NCBI GenBank assembly: GCA_964057225.1
Contig: OZ059898.1
Span: 18,391,267-18,455,266 of the forward strand
Source: Auanema rhodensis
Taxonomy: Eukaryota; Nematoda; Chromadorea; Rhabditida; Rhabditidae
Direction of reading: 5' to 3'
Length of the DNA stretch: 64,000 nucleotides
Part shown: positions 13,901 through 28,600 of the stretch, in pieces
Layout: every line of letters starts with the position of its first letter
Position numbering within the stretch: position 1 is the first letter of the stretch
Notes under the pieces: model-generated
What the model saw: the letters and a program-made list of their open reading frames with translations, nothing else
What the model was told of the DNA's origin: nothing
The model's database searches: none
Program-made: the position numbers and the translations under genes

Positions 13901-16900
13901 AATAACATTGTCCATCGTCTTTGCCTTGAAAAAAGGAATCTAAAAACATCTACTTTTTGCTAAATTATTTTGAAATTTTTCGAAAAAATTTTTGTCAAAA
14001 TGTTTTTGGAAGCAATGTTGAGTGTACATGGAAACTCAACATACACTAATGCATCATTTTTTAAACGATCATAACTAATTTTTGTATTAAGCGTTTCTCA
14101 ATGTAGTATAGTGCATTCGATGCGGATTTTTAAGCTGCGTCGATCTGTGTTATCGGATTTTCGCTAGCTTAAAAATGCACCGAGAAATCAACTGATATAA
14201 GTTCACACTTATATCCTCGATTTTCACCCTGAAGAATTAATTTTTTCGTTGAATAACATTGTCCATCGTCTTTGCCTTGTAAAAAGGAATCTAAAAACAT
14301 CTACTTTTTGCTAAATTATTCTGAAATTTTCCGAAAAAATTTTTGTCAAAATGTTTTTGGAAGCAAGGTTGAGTGTACTTGGAAACTCAACATACACTAA
14401 TGCATTATTTTTCAAACGATCATAACTAATTTTTGTATTAAGCGTTTCTCAATGTAGTATAGTGCATTCGATGCGGATTTTTAAGCTGCGTCGATCTGTG
14501 TTATCAGATTTGCGCTAGCTTAAAAATGCACCGAGATATCAACTGATATAAGTTCACACTTATATCCTCGATTTTCACCCTGAAGAATTAATTTTTTCGT
14601 TGAATAACATTGTCCATCGTCTTTGCCTTGAAAAAAGGAATCTAAAAACATCTACTTTTTGCTAAATTATTTTGAAATTTTTCGAAAAAATTTTTGTCAA
14701 AATGTTTTTGGAAGCAAGGTTGAGTGTACATGGAAACTCAACATACACTAATGCATTATTTTTCAAACGATCATAACTAATTTTTGTATTAAGCGTTTTT
14801 CAATGTAGTATAGTGCATTCGATGCGGATTTTTAAGCTGCGTCGATCTGTGTTATCAGATTTGCGCTAGCTTAAAAATGCACCGAGATATCAACTGATAT
14901 AAGTTCACACTTATATCCTCGATTTTCACCCTGAAGAATTAATTTTTTCGTTGAATAACATTGTCCATCGTCTTTGCCTTGAAAAAAGGAATCTAAAAAC
15001 ATCTACTTTTTGCTAAATTATTTTGAAATTTTTCGAAAAAATTTTTGTCAAAATGTTTTTGGAAGCAAGGTTGAGTGTACATGGAAACTCAACATACACT
15101 AATGCATTATTTTTCAAACGATCATAACTAATTTTTGTATTAAGCGTTTCTCAATGTAGTATAGTGCATTCGATGCGGATTTTTAAGCTGCGTCGATCTG
15201 TGTTATCGGATTTTCGCTAGCTTAAAAATGCACCGAGATATCAACTGATATAAGTTCACACTTATATCCTCGATTTTCACCCTGAAAAATTAATTTTTTC
15301 GTTGAATAACATTGTCCATCGTCTTTGCCTTGTAAAAAGGAATCTAAAAACATCTACTTTTTGCTAAATTATTCTGAAATTTTTCGAAAAAATTTTTGTC
15401 AAAATGTTTTTGGAAGCAAGGTTGAGTGTATTTGGAAACTCAACATACACTAATGCATTATTTTTCAAACGATCATAACTAATTTTTGTATTAAGCGTTT
15501 CTCAATGTAGTATAGTGCATTCGATGCGGATTTTTAAGCTGCGTCGATCTGTGTTATCGGATTTTCGCTAGCTTAAAAATGCACCGAGATATCAACTGAT
15601 ATAAGTTCACACTTATATCCTCGATTTTCACCCTGAAGAATTAATTTTTTCGTTGAATAACATTGTCCATCGTTTTTGCCTTGAAAAACGAAATCTGAAA
15701 ACATCTACTTTTTGCTAAATTATTTTGAAATTTTTCGAAAAAATTTTTGTCAAAATGTTTTTGGAAGCAATGTTGAGTGTACATGGAAACTGAACATAAA
15801 CTAATGCATCATTTTTCAAACGATCATAACTAATTTTTGTATTAAGCGTTTTTCAATGTAGTATAGTGCATTCGATGCGGATTTTTAAGCTGCGTCGATC
15901 TGTGTTATCAGATTTGCGCTAGCTTAAAAATGCACCGAGATATCAACTGATATAAGTTCACACTTATATCCTCGATTTTCACCCTGAAGAATTAATTTTT
16001 TCGTTGAATAACATTGTCCATCGTCTTTGCCTTGAAAAAAGGAATCTAAAAACATCTACTTTTTGCTAAATTATTTTGAAATTTTTCGAAAAAATTTTTG
16101 TCAAAATGTTTTTGGAAGCAATGTTGAGTGTACATGGAAACTCAACATACACTAATGCATCATTTTTTAAACGATCATAACTAATTTTTGTATTAAGCGT
16201 TTCTCAATGTAGTATAGTGCATTCGATGCGGATTTTTAAGCTGCGTCGATCTGTGTTATCGGATTTTCGCTAGCTTAAAAATGCACCGAGATATCAACTG
16301 ATATAAGTTCACACTTATATCCTCGATTTTCACCCTGAAGAATTAATTTTTTCGTTGAATAACATTGTCCATCGTCTTTGCCTTGAAAAAAGGAATCTAA
16401 AAACATCTACTTTTTGCTAAATTATTTTGAAATTTTTCGAAAAAATTTTTGTCAAAATGTTTTTGGAAGCAATGTTGAGTGTACATGGAAACTCAACATA
16501 CACTAATGCATCATTTTTTAAACGATCATAACTAATTTTTGTATTAAGCGTTTCTCAATGTAGTATAGTGCATTCGATGCGGATTTTTAAGCTGCGTCGA
16601 TCTGTGTTATCGGATTTTCGCTAGCTTAAAAATGCACCGAGAAATCAACTGATATAAGTTCACACTTATATCCTCGATTTTCACCCTGAAGAATTAATTT
16701 TTTCGTTGAATAACATTGTCCATCGTCTTTGCCTTGTAAAAAGGAATCTAAAAACATCTACTTTTTGCTAAATTATTCTGAAATTTTCCGAAAAAATTTT
16801 TGTCAAAATGTTTTTGGAAGCAAGGTTGAGTGTACTTGGAAACTCAACATACACTAATGCATTATTTTTCAAACGATCATAACTAATTTTTGTATTAAGC

Positions 16901-18440
16901 GTTTCTCAATGTAGTATAGTGCATTCGATGCGGATTTTTAAGCTGCGTCGATCTGTGTTATCAGATTTGCGCTAGCTTAAAAATGCACCGAGATATCAAC
17001 TGATATAAGTTCACACTTATATCCTCGATTTTCACCCTGAAGAATTAATTTTTTCGTTGAATAACATTGTCCATCGTCTTTGCCTTGAAAAAAGGAATCT
17101 AAAAACATCTACTTTTTGCTAAATTATTTTGAAATTTTTCGAAAAAATTTTTGTCAAAATGTTTTTGGAAGCAAGGTTGAGTGTACATGGAAACTCAACA
17201 TACACTAATGCATTATTTTTCAAACGATCATAACTAATTTTTGTATTAAGCGTTTTTCAATGTAGTATAGTGCATTCGATGCGGATTTTTAAGCTGCGTC
17301 GATCTGTGTTATCAGATTTGCGCTAGCTTAAAAATGCACCGAGATATCAACTGATATAAGTTCACACTTATATCCTCGATTTTCACCCTGAAGAATTAAT
17401 TTTTTCGTTGAATAACATTGTCCATCGTCTTTGCCTTGAAAAAAGGAATCTAAAAACATCTACTTTTTGCTAAATTATTTTGAAATTTTTCGAAAAAATT
17501 TTTGTCAAAATGTTTTTGGAAGCAAGGTTGAGTGTACATGGAAACTCAACATACACTAATGCATTATTTTTCAAACGATCATAACTAATTTTTGTATTAA
17601 GCGTTTCTCAATGTAGTATAGTGCATTCGATGCGGATTTTTAAGCTGCGTCGATCTGTGTTATCGGATTTTCGCTAGCTTAAAAATGCACCGAGATATCA
17701 ACTGATATAAGTTCACACTTATATCCTCGATTTTCACCCTGAAAAATTAATTTTTTCGTTGAATAACATTGTCCATCGTCTTTGCCTTGTAAAAAGGAAT
17801 CTAAAAACATCTACTTTTTGCTAAATTATTCTGAAATTTTTCGAAAAAATTTTTGTCAAAATGTTTTTGGAAGCAAGGTTGAGTGTATTTGGAAACTCAA
17901 CATACACTAATGCATTATTTTTCAAACGATCATAACTAATTTTTGTATTAAGCGTTTCTCAATGTAGTATAGTGCATTCGATGCGGATTTTTAAGCTGCG
18001 TCGATCTGTGTTATCGGATTTTCGCTAGCTTAAAAATGCACCGAGATATCAACTGATATAAGTTCACACTTATATCCTCGATTTTCACCCTGAAGAATTA
18101 ATTTTTTCGTTGAATAACATTGTCCATCGTTTTTGCCTTGAAAAACGAAATCTGAAAACATCTACTTTTTGCTAAATTATTTTGAAATTTTTCGAAAAAA
18201 TTTTTGTCAAAATGTTTTTGGAAGCAATGTTGAGTGTACATGGAAACTGAACATAAACTAATGCATCATTTTTCAAACGATCATAACTAATTTTTGTATT
18301 AAGCGTTTTTCAATGTAGTATAGTGCATTCGATGCGGATTTTTAAGCTGCGTCGATCTGTGTTATCAGATTTGCGCTAGCTTAAAAATGCACCGAGATAT
18401 CAACTGATATAAGTTCACACTTATATCCTCGATTTTCACC
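10960..18440 (+). repeat. 2,457-bp (7-unit) higher-order repeat, three near-identical copies
   Basis: Three consecutive copies start near 10,960, 13,415 and 15,870, each 2,457 bp (7 x 351). Diagnostic variants fall at exact 2,457-bp intervals: GAGAAATCAAC at 11,725, 14,182 and 16,639; AACTGAACATAAACTAATGC near 13,331, 15,788 and 18,245; CATCATTTTTTAAACG at 11,244, 13,701 and beyond; CTGAAATTTTCCG near 11,865, 14,322 and 16,779. In the stretches I compared the copies appear identical. Before the block the period breaks (ATTTGATG against ATTCGATG). After about 18,438 it breaks again (CCTGAAAAATT against CCTGAAGAATT). This is the cleanest higher-order repeat in the window. Confidence 0.93.
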
Positions 18441-21400
18441 CTGAAAAATTAATTTTTTCGTTGAATAACATTGTCCATCGTCTTTGCCTTGTAAAAAGGA
18501 ATCTAAAAACATCTACTTTTTGCTAAATTATTCTGAAATTTTTCGAAAAAATTTTTGTCAAAATGTTTTTGGAAGCAAGGTTGAGTGTACTTGGAAACTC
18601 AACATACACTAATGCATTATTTTTCAAACGATCATAACTAATTTTTGTATTGAGCGTTTCTCAATGTAGTATAGTGCATTCGATGCGGATTTTTAAGCTG
18701 CGTCGATCTGTGTTATCAGATTTGCGCTAGCTTAAAAATGCACCGAGATATCAACTGATATAAGTTCACACTTATATCCTCGATTTTCACCCTGAAGAAT
18801 TAATTTTTTCGTTGAATAACATTGTCCATCGTCTTTGCCTTGAAAAAAAGAATCTAAAAACATCTACTTTTTGCTAAATTATTTTGAAATTTTTCGAAAA
18901 AATTTTTGTCAAAATGTTTTTGGAAGCAAGGTTGAGTGTACATGGAAACTCAACATACACTAATGCATTATTTTTCAAACGATCATAACTAATTTTTGTA
19001 TTAAGCGTTTTTCAATGTAGTATAGTGCATTCGATGCGGATTTTTAAGCTGCGTCGATCTGTGTTATCAGATTTGCGCTAGCTTAAAAATGCACCGAGAT
19101 ATCAACTGATATAAGTTCACACTTATATCCTCGATTTTCACCCTGAAGAATTAATTTTTTCGTTGAATAACATTGTCCATCGTCTTTGCCTTGAAAAAAG
19201 GAATCTAAAAACATCTACTTTTTGCTAAATTATTTTGAAATTTTTCGAAAAAATTTTTGTCAAAATGTTTTTGGAAGCAAGGTTGAGTGTACATGGAAAC
19301 TCAACATACACTAATGCATTATTTTTCAAACGATCATAACTAATTTTTGTATTAAGCGTTTCTCAATGTAGTATAGTGCATTCGATGCGGATTTTTAAGC
19401 TGCGTCGATCTGTGTTATCGGATTTTCGCTAGCTTAAAAATGCACCGAGATATCAACTGATATAAGTTCACACTTATATCCTCGATTTTCACCCTGAAGA
19501 ATTAATTTTTTCGTTGAATAACATTGTCCATCGTCTTTGCCTTGTAAAAAGGAATCTAAAAACATCTACTTTTTGCTAAATTATTCTGAAATTTTTCGAA
19601 AAAATTTTTGTCAAAATGTTTTTGGAAGCAAGGTTGAGTGTACTTGGAAACTCAACATACACTAATGCATTATTTTTCAAACGATCATAACTAATTTTTG
19701 TATTAAGCGTTTTTCAATGTAGTATAGTGCATTCGATGCGGATTTTTAAGCTGCGTCGATCTGTGTTATCAGATTTGCGCTAGCTTAAAAATGCACCGAG
19801 ATATCAACTGATATAAGTTCACACTTATATCCTCGATTTTCACCCTGAAGAATTAATTTTTTCGTTGAATAACATTGTCCATCGTCTTTGCCTTGAAAAA
19901 AAGAATCTAAAAACATCTACTTTTTGCTAAATTATTTTGAAATTTTTCGAAAAAATTTTTGTCAAAATGTTTTTGGAAGCAAGGTTGAGTGTACATGGAA
20001 ACTCAACATACACTAATGCATTATTTTTCAAACGATCATAACTAATTTTTGTATTAAGCGTTTTTCAATGTAGTATAGTGCATTCGATGCGGATTTTTAA
20101 GCTGCGTCGATCTGTGTTATCAGATTTGCGCTAGCTTAAAAATGCACCGAGATATCAACTGATATAAGTTCACACTTATATCCTCGATTTTCACCCTGAA
20201 GAATTAATTTTTTCGTTGAATAACATTGTCCATCGTCTTTGCCTTGAAAAAAGGAATCTAAAAACATCTACTTTTTGCTAAATTATTTTGAAATTTTTCG
20301 AAAAAATTTTTGTCAAAATGTTTTTGGAAGCAAGGTTGAGTGTACATGGAAACTCAACATACACTAATGCATTATTTTTCAAACGATCATAACTAATTTT
20401 TGTATTGAGCGTTTCTCAATGTAGTATAGTGCATTCGATGCGGATTTTTAAGCTGCGTCGATCTGTGTTATCAGATTTGCGCTAGCTTAAAAATGCACCA
20501 AGATATCAACTGATATAAGTTCACACTTATATCCTCGATTTTCACCCTGAAGAATTAATTTTTTCGTTGAATAACATTGTCCATCGTCTTTGCCTTGAAA
20601 AAAGGAATCTAAAAACATCTACTTTTTGCTAAATTATTTTGAAATTTTTCGAAAAAATTTTTGTCAAAATGTTTTTGGAAGCAATGTTGAGTGTACATGG
20701 AAACTCAACATACACTAATGCATCATTTTTTAAACGATCATAACTAATTTTTGTATTAAGCGTTTCTCAATGTAGTATAGTGCATTCGATGCGGATTTTT
20801 AAGCTGCGTCGATCTGTGTTATCGGATTTTCGCTAGCTTAAAAATGCACCGAGATATCAACTGATATAAGTTCACACTTATATCCTCGATTTTCACCCTG
20901 AAGAATTAATTTTTTCGTTGAATAACATTGTCCATCGTCTTTGCCTTGTAAAAAGGAATCTAAAAACATCTACTTTTTGCTAAATTATTCTGAAAATTTT
21001 TCGAAAAAATTTTTGTCAAAATGTTTTTGGAAGCAAGGTTGAGTGTACTTGGAAACTCAACATACACTAATGCATTATTTTTCAAACGATCATAACTAAT
21101 TTTTGTATTGAGCGTTTCTCAATGTAGTATAGTGCATTCGATGCGGATTTTTAAGCTACGTCGATCTGTGTTATCAGATTTGCGCTAGCTTAAAAATGCA
21201 CCGAGATATCAACTGATATAAGTTCACACTTATATCCTCGATTTTCACCCTGAAGAATTAATTTTTTCGTTGAATAACATTGTCCATCGTCTTTGCCTTG
21301 AAAAAAAGAATCTAAAAACATCTACTTTTTGCTAAATTATTTTGAAATTTTTCGAAAAAATTTTTGTCAAAATGTTTTTGGAAGCAAGGTTGAGTGTACA

Positions 21401-22600
21401 TGGAAACTCAACATACACTAATGCATTATTTTTCAAACGATCATAACTAATTTTTGTATTAAGCGTTTTTCAATGTAGTATAGTGCATTCGATGCGGATT
21501 TTTAAGCTGCGTCGATCTGTGTTATCAGATTTGCGCTAGCTTAAAAATGCACCGAGATATCAACTGATATAAGTTCACACTTATATCCTCGATTTTCACC
21601 CTGAAGAATTAATTTTTTCGTTGAATAACATTGTCCATCGTCTTTGCCTTGAAAAAAGGAATCTAAAAACATCTACTTTTTGCTAAATTATTTTGAAATT
21701 TTTCGAAAAAATTTTTGTCAAAATGTTTTTGGAAGCAAGGTTGAGTGTACATGGAAACTCAACATACACTAATGCATTATTTTTCAAACGATCATAACTA
21801 ATTTTTGTATTAAGCGTTTCTCAATGTAGTATAGTGCATTCGATGCGGATTTTTAAGCTGCGTCGATCTGTGTTATCAGATTTGCGCTAGCTTAAAAATG
21901 CACCGAGATATCAACTGATATAAGTTCACACTTATATCCTCGATTTTCACCCTGAAGAATTAATTTTTTCGTTGAATTACATTGTCCATCGTCTTTGCCT
22001 TGTAAAAAGGAATCTGAAAACATCTACTTTTTGCTAAATTATTCTGAAATTTTTCGAAAAAATTTTTGTCAAAATGTTTTTGGAAGCAAGGTTGAGTGTA
22101 CTTGGAAACTCAACATACACTAATGCATTATTTTTCAAACGATCATAACTAATTTTTGTATTAAGCGTTTCTCAATGTAGTATAGTGCATTCGATGCGGA
22201 TTTTTAAGCTGCGTCGATCTGTGTTATCAGATTTGCGCTAGCTTAAAAATGCACCGAGATATCAACTGATATAAGTTCACACTTATATCCTCGATTTTCA
22301 CCCTGAAGAATTAATTTTTTCGTTGAATAACATTGTCCATCGTCTTTGCCTTGAAAAAAGAAATCTAAAAACATCTACTTTTTGCTAAATTATTTTGAAA
22401 TTTTTCGAAAAAATTTTTGTCAAAATGTTTTTGGAAGCAAGGTTGAGTGTACATGGAAACTCAACATACACTAATGCATTATTTTTCAAACGATCATAAC
22501 TAATTTTTGTATTAAGCGTTTCTCAATGTAGTATAGTGCATTCGATGCGGATTTTCAAGCTGCGTCGATCTGTGTTATCAGATTTGCGCTAGCTTAAAAA
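18440..22600 (+). repeat. Satellite A mosaic of 3-, 4- and 5-unit repeats
   Basis: Variants typical of the preceding 7-unit block (GCAAGGTTGAG, GCATTATTTTTC, CGGATTTTCGC) are reshuffled. GTATTGAGCG occurs near 18,651, 20,405 and 21,108, spacings of five and two units. TTGAAAAAAAGAATC occurs near 18,840, 19,893 and 21,298, spacings of three and four units. There is a one-base insertion near 20,994 (CTGAAAATTTTTCG), so one unit is 352 bp. No single period dominates. Confidence 0.8.
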
Positions 22601-25600
22601 TGCACCGAGATATCAACTGATATAAGTTCACACTTATATCCTCGATTTTCACCCTGAAGAATTAATTTTTTCGTTGAATAACATTGTCCATCGTCTTTGC
22701 CTTGAAAAAAGGAATCTAAAAACATCTACTTTTTGTGCAATTATTCTAAAATTTTTCGGGAAAATTTTTGTCAAAATGTTTTTGGAAGCAATGTTGAGTG
22801 TACATGGAAACTCAAAATACACTAATGCATCCTTTTTCAAACGATCATAACTAATTTCTGTAGTGGGCATTTTTCAATGTAGTATAGTGCTTTCGATGCG
22901 GATTTTTAAGCTGCGTCGATCTGTGTTATCAGATTTGCGCTAGCTTAAAAATGCACCGAGATATCAACTGATATAAGTTCACACTTATATCCTCGATTTT
23001 CACCCTGAAGAATTAATTTTTTCGTTGAATAACATTGTCCATCGTCTTTGCCTTGAAAAAAGGAATCTAAAAACATCTACTTTTTGCTAAATTATTTTGA
23101 AATTTTTCGAAAAAATTTTTGTCAAAATGTTTTTGGAAGCAAGGTTGAGTGTACATGGAAACTCAACATACACTAATGCATTATTTTTCAAACGATCATA
23201 ACTAATTTTTGTATTAAGCGTTTCTCAATGTAGTATAGTGCATTCGATGCGGATTTTCAAGCTGCGTCGATCTGTGTTATCAGATTTGCGCTAGCTTAAA
23301 AATGCACCGAGATATCAACTGATATAAGTTCACACTTATATCCTCGATTTTCACCCTGAAGAATTAATTTTTTCGTTGAATAACATTGTCCATCGTCTTT
23401 GCCTCGAAAAACGAAATCTGAAAACATCTACTTTTTGCTAAATTATTTTGAAATTTTTCGAAAAAATTTTTGTCAAAATGTTTTTGGAAGCAATGTTGAG
23501 TGTACATGGAAACTCAACATACACTAATGCATCATTTTTCAAACGATCATAACTAATTTTTGTATCGAAGATTTCTCACTGTAATATAGTGCTTTTGATG
23601 CGGATTTTTAAGCTGCGTCGATCTGTGTTATCAGATTTGCCCTTGCTTAAAAATGCACCGAGAAATCAACTGATATAAGTTCACACTTATATCCTCGATT
23701 TTCACCCTGAAGAATTAATTTTTTCGTTGAATAACATTGTCCATCGTCTTTGCCTTGTAAAAAGGAATCTAAAAACATCTACTTTTTGTGCAATTATTTT
23801 AAAATTTTTCGGGAAAATTTTTGTCAAAATGTTTTTGGAAGCAATGTTGAATGTACATGGAAACTCAAAATACACTAATGCATCATTTATCAAACGATCA
23901 TAACTAATTTTCGTATCAAGCGTTTCCCAATGTAGTATAGTGCATTCGATGCGGATTTTTAAGCTGCGTCGATCTGTGTTATCAGATTTGCGCTAGCTTA
24001 AAAATGCACCGAGATATCAACTGATATAAGTTCACACTTATATCCTCGATTTTCACCCTGAAAAATTAATTTTTTCGTTGAATAACATTGTCCATCGTCT
24101 TTGCCTTGAAAAAAGGAATCTAAAAACATCTACTTTTTGCTAAATTATTTTGAAATTTTTCGAAAAAATTTTTGTCAAAATGTTTTTGGAAGCAAGGTTG
24201 AGTGTACATGGAAACTCAACATACACTAAAGCATTATTTTTCAAACGATCATAACTAATTTTTGTATTAAGCGTTTCTCAATGTAGTATAGTGCATTCGA
24301 TGCGGATTTTTGAGCTGCGTCGATCTGTGTTATCAGATTTGCGCTAGCTTAAAAATACACCGAGATATCAACTGATATAAGTTCACACTTATATCCTCGA
24401 TTTTCACCCTGAAGAATTAATTTTTTCGTTGAATAACATTGTCCATCGTCTTTGCCTTGAAAAAAGGAATCTAAAAACATCTACTTTTTGCTAAATTATT
24501 TTGAAATTTTTCGAAAAAATTTTTGTCAAAATGTTTTTGGAAGCAATGTTGAGTGTACATGGAAACTCAAAATACACTAATGCATCATTTTTCAAACGAT
24601 CATAACTAATTTTTGTATCAAGCGTTTCTCAATGTAGTATAGTGCATTCGATGCGGATTTTTAAGCTGCGTCGATCTGTGTTATCAGATTTGCGCTAGCT
24701 TAAAAATGCACCGAGATATCAACTGATATAAGTTCACACTTATATCCTCGATTTTCACCCTGAAGAATTAATTTTTTCGTTGAATAACATTGTCCATCGT
24801 CTTTGCCTTGAAAAAAGGAATCTAAAAACATCTACTTTTTGCTAAATTATTTTGAAATTTTTCGAAAAAATTTTTGTCAAAATGTTTTTGGAAGCAAGGT
24901 TGAGTGTACATGGAAACTCAACATACACTAATGCATTATTTTTCAAACGATCATAACTAATTTTTGTATTAAGCGTTTCTCAATGTAGTATAGTGCATTC
25001 GATGCGGATTTTCAAGCTGCGTCGATCTGTGTTATCAGATTTGCGCTAGCTTAAAAATGCACCGAGATATCAACTGATATAAGTTCACACTTATATCCTC
25101 GATTTTCACCCTGAAGAATTAATTTTTTCGTTGAATAACATTGTCCATCGTCTTTGCCTTGAAAAAAGGAATCTAAAAACATCTACTTTTTGTGCAATTA
25201 TTCTAAAATTTTTCGGGAAAATTTTTGTCAAAATGTTTTTGGAAGCAATGTTGAGTGTACATGGAAACTCAAAATACACTAATGCATCCTTTTTCAAACG
25301 ATCATAACTAATTTCTGTAGTGGGCATTTTTCAATGTAGTATAGTGCTTTCGATGCGGATTTTTAAGCTGCGTCGATCTGTGTTATCAGATTTGCGCTAG
25401 CTTAAAAATGCACCGAGATATCAACTGATATAAGTTCACACTTATATCCTCGATTTTCACCCTGAAGAATTAATTTTTTCGTTGAATAACATTGTCCATC
25501 GTCTTTGCCTTGAAAAAAGGAATCTAAAAACATCTACTTTTTGCTAAATTATTTTGAAATTTTTCGAAAAAATTTTTGTCAAAATGTTTTTGGAAGCAAG

Positions 25601-28600
25601 GTTGAGTGTACATGGAAACTCAACATACACTAATGCATTATTTTTCAAACGATCATAACTAATTTTTGTATTAAGCGTTTCTCAATGTAGTATAGTGCAT
25701 TCGATGCGGATTTTCAAGCTGCGTCGATCTGTGTTATCAGATTTGCGCTAGCTTAAAAATGCACCGAGATATCAACTGATATAAGTTCACACTTATATCC
25801 TCGATTTTCACCCTGAAGAATTAATTTTTTCGTTGAATAACATTGTCCATCGTCTTTGCCTTGAAAAAAGGAATCTAAAAACATCTACTTTTTGTGCAAT
25901 TATTCTAAAATTTTTCGGGAAAATTTTTGTCAAAATGTTTTTGGAAGCAATGTTGAGTGTACATGGAAACTCAAAATACACTAATGCATCCTTTTTCAAA
26001 CGATCATAACTAATTTCTGTAGTGGGCATTTTTCAATGTAGTATAGTGCTTTCGATGCGGATTTTTAAGCTGCGTCGATCTGTGTTATCAGATTTGCGCT
26101 AGCTTAAAAATGCACCGAGATATCAACTGATATAAGTTCACACTTATATCCTCGATTTTCACCCTGAAGAATTAATTTTTTCGTTGAATAACATTGTCCA
26201 TCGTCTTTGCCTTGAAAAAAGGAATCTAAAAACATCTACTTTTTGCTAAATTATTTTGAAATTTTTCGAAAAAATTTTTGTCAAAATGTTTTTGGAAGCA
26301 ATGTTGAGTGTACATGGAAACTCAAAATACACTAATGCATCATTTTTCAAACGATCATAACTAATTTTTGTATCAAGCGTTTCTCAATGTAGTATAGTGC
26401 ATTCGATGCGGATTTTTAAGCTGCGTCGATCTGTGTTATCAGATTTGCGCTAGCTTAAAAATGCACCGAGATATCAACTGATATAAGTTCACACTTATAT
26501 CCTCGATTTTCACCCTGAAGAATTAATTTTTTCGTTGAATAACATTGTCCATCGTCTTTGCCTTGAAAAAAGGAATCTAAAAACATCTACTTTTCGCTAA
26601 ATTATTTTGAAATTTTTCGAAAAAATTTTTGTCAAAATGTTTTTGGAAGCAAGGTTGAGTGTACATGGAAACTCAACATACACTAATGCATTATTTTTCA
26701 AACGATCATAACTAATTTTTGTATTAAGCGTTTCTCAATGTAGTATAGTGCATTCGATGCGGATTTTCAAGCTGCGTCGATCTGTGTTATCAGATTTGCG
26801 CTAGCTTAAAAATGCACCGAGATATCAACTGATATAAGTTCACACTTATATCCTCGATTTTCACCCTGAAGAATTAATTTTTTCGTTGAATAACATTGTC
26901 CATCGTCTTTGCCTTGAAAAAAGGAATCTAAAAACATCTACTTTTTGTGCAATTATTCTAAAATTTTTCGGGAAAATTTTTGTCAAAATGTTTTTGGAAG
27001 CAATGTTGAGTGTACATGGAAACTCAAAATACACTAATGCATCCTTTTTCAAACGATCATAACTAATTTCTGTAGTGGGCATTTTTCAATGTAGTATAGT
27101 GCTTTCGATGCGGATTTTTAAGCTGCGTCGATCTGTGTTATCAGATTTGCGCTAGCTTAAAAATGCACCGAGATATCAACTGATATAAGTTCACACTTAT
27201 ATCCTCGATTTTCACCCTGAAGAATTAATTTTTTCGTTGAATAACATTGTCCATCGTCTTTGCCTTGAAAAAAGGAATCTAAAAACATCTACTTTTTGCT
27301 AAATTATTTTGAAATTTTTCGAAAAAATTTTTGTCAAAATGTTTTTGGAAGCAATGTTGAGTGTACATGGAAACTCAAAATACACTAATGCATCATTTTT
27401 CAAACGATCATAACTAATTTTTGTATCAAGCGTTTCTCAATGTAGTATAGTGCATTCGATGCGGATTTTTAAGCTGCGTCGATCTGTGTTATCAGATTTG
27501 CGCTAGCTTAAAAATGCACCGAGATATCAACTGATATAAGTTCACACTTATATCCTCGATTTTCACCCTGAAGAATTAATTTTTTCGTTGAATAACATTG
27601 TCCATCGTCTTTGCCTTGAAAAAAGGAATCTAAAAACATCTACTTTTTGCTAAATTATTTTGAAATTTTTCGAAAAAATTTTTGTCAAAATGTTTTTGGA
27701 AGCAATGTTGAGTGTACATGGAAACTCAACATACACTAATGCATTATTTTTCAAACGATCATAACTAATTTTTGTATCGAAGATTTCTCACTGTAATATA
27801 GTGCTTTTGATGCGGATTTTTAAGCTGCGTCGATCTGTGTTATCAGATTTGCGCTAGCTTAAAAATGCACCGAGATATCAACTGATATAAGTTCACACTT
27901 ATATCCTCGATTTTCACCCTGAAGAATTAATTTTTTCGTTGAATAACATTGTCCATCGTCTTTGCCTTGAAAAAAGGAATCTAAAAACATCTACTTTTTG
28001 CTAAATTATTTTGAAATTTTTCGAAAAAATTTTTGTCAAAATGTTTTTGGAAGCAATGTTGAGTGTACATGGAAACTCAACATACACTAATGCATTATTT
28101 TTCAAACGATCATAACTAATTTTTGTATCAAGCGTTTCTCAATGTAGTATAGTGCATTCGATGCGGATTTTCAAGCTGCGTCGATCTGTGTTATCAGATT
28201 TGCGCTAGCTTAAAAATGCACCGAGATATCAACTGATATAAGTTCACACTTATATCCTCGATTTTCACCCTGAAGAATTAATTTTTTCGTTGAATAACAT
28301 TGTCCATCGTCTTTGCCTTGAAAAAAGGAATCTAAAAACATCTACTTTTTGTGCAATTATTCTAAAATTTTTCGGGAAAATTTTTGTCAAAATGTTTTTG
28401 GAAGCAATGTTGAGTGTACATGGAAACTCAAAATACACTAATGCATCCTTTTTCAAACGATCATAACTAATTTCTGTAGTGGGCATTTTTCAATGTAGTA
28501 TAGTGCTTTCGATGCGGATTTTTAAGCTGCGTCGATCTGTGTTATCAGATTTGCGCTAGCTTAAAAATGCACCGAGATATCAACTGATATAAGTTCACAC

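Noticed and set aside
22749-22775. CENP-B box in TTTTTCGGGAAAATT or TTTTTCGAAAAAATT
   Set aside because: The TTCG part is present, but the required CGGG at the far end of the 17-bp motif is missing in all variants I checked, on both strands.
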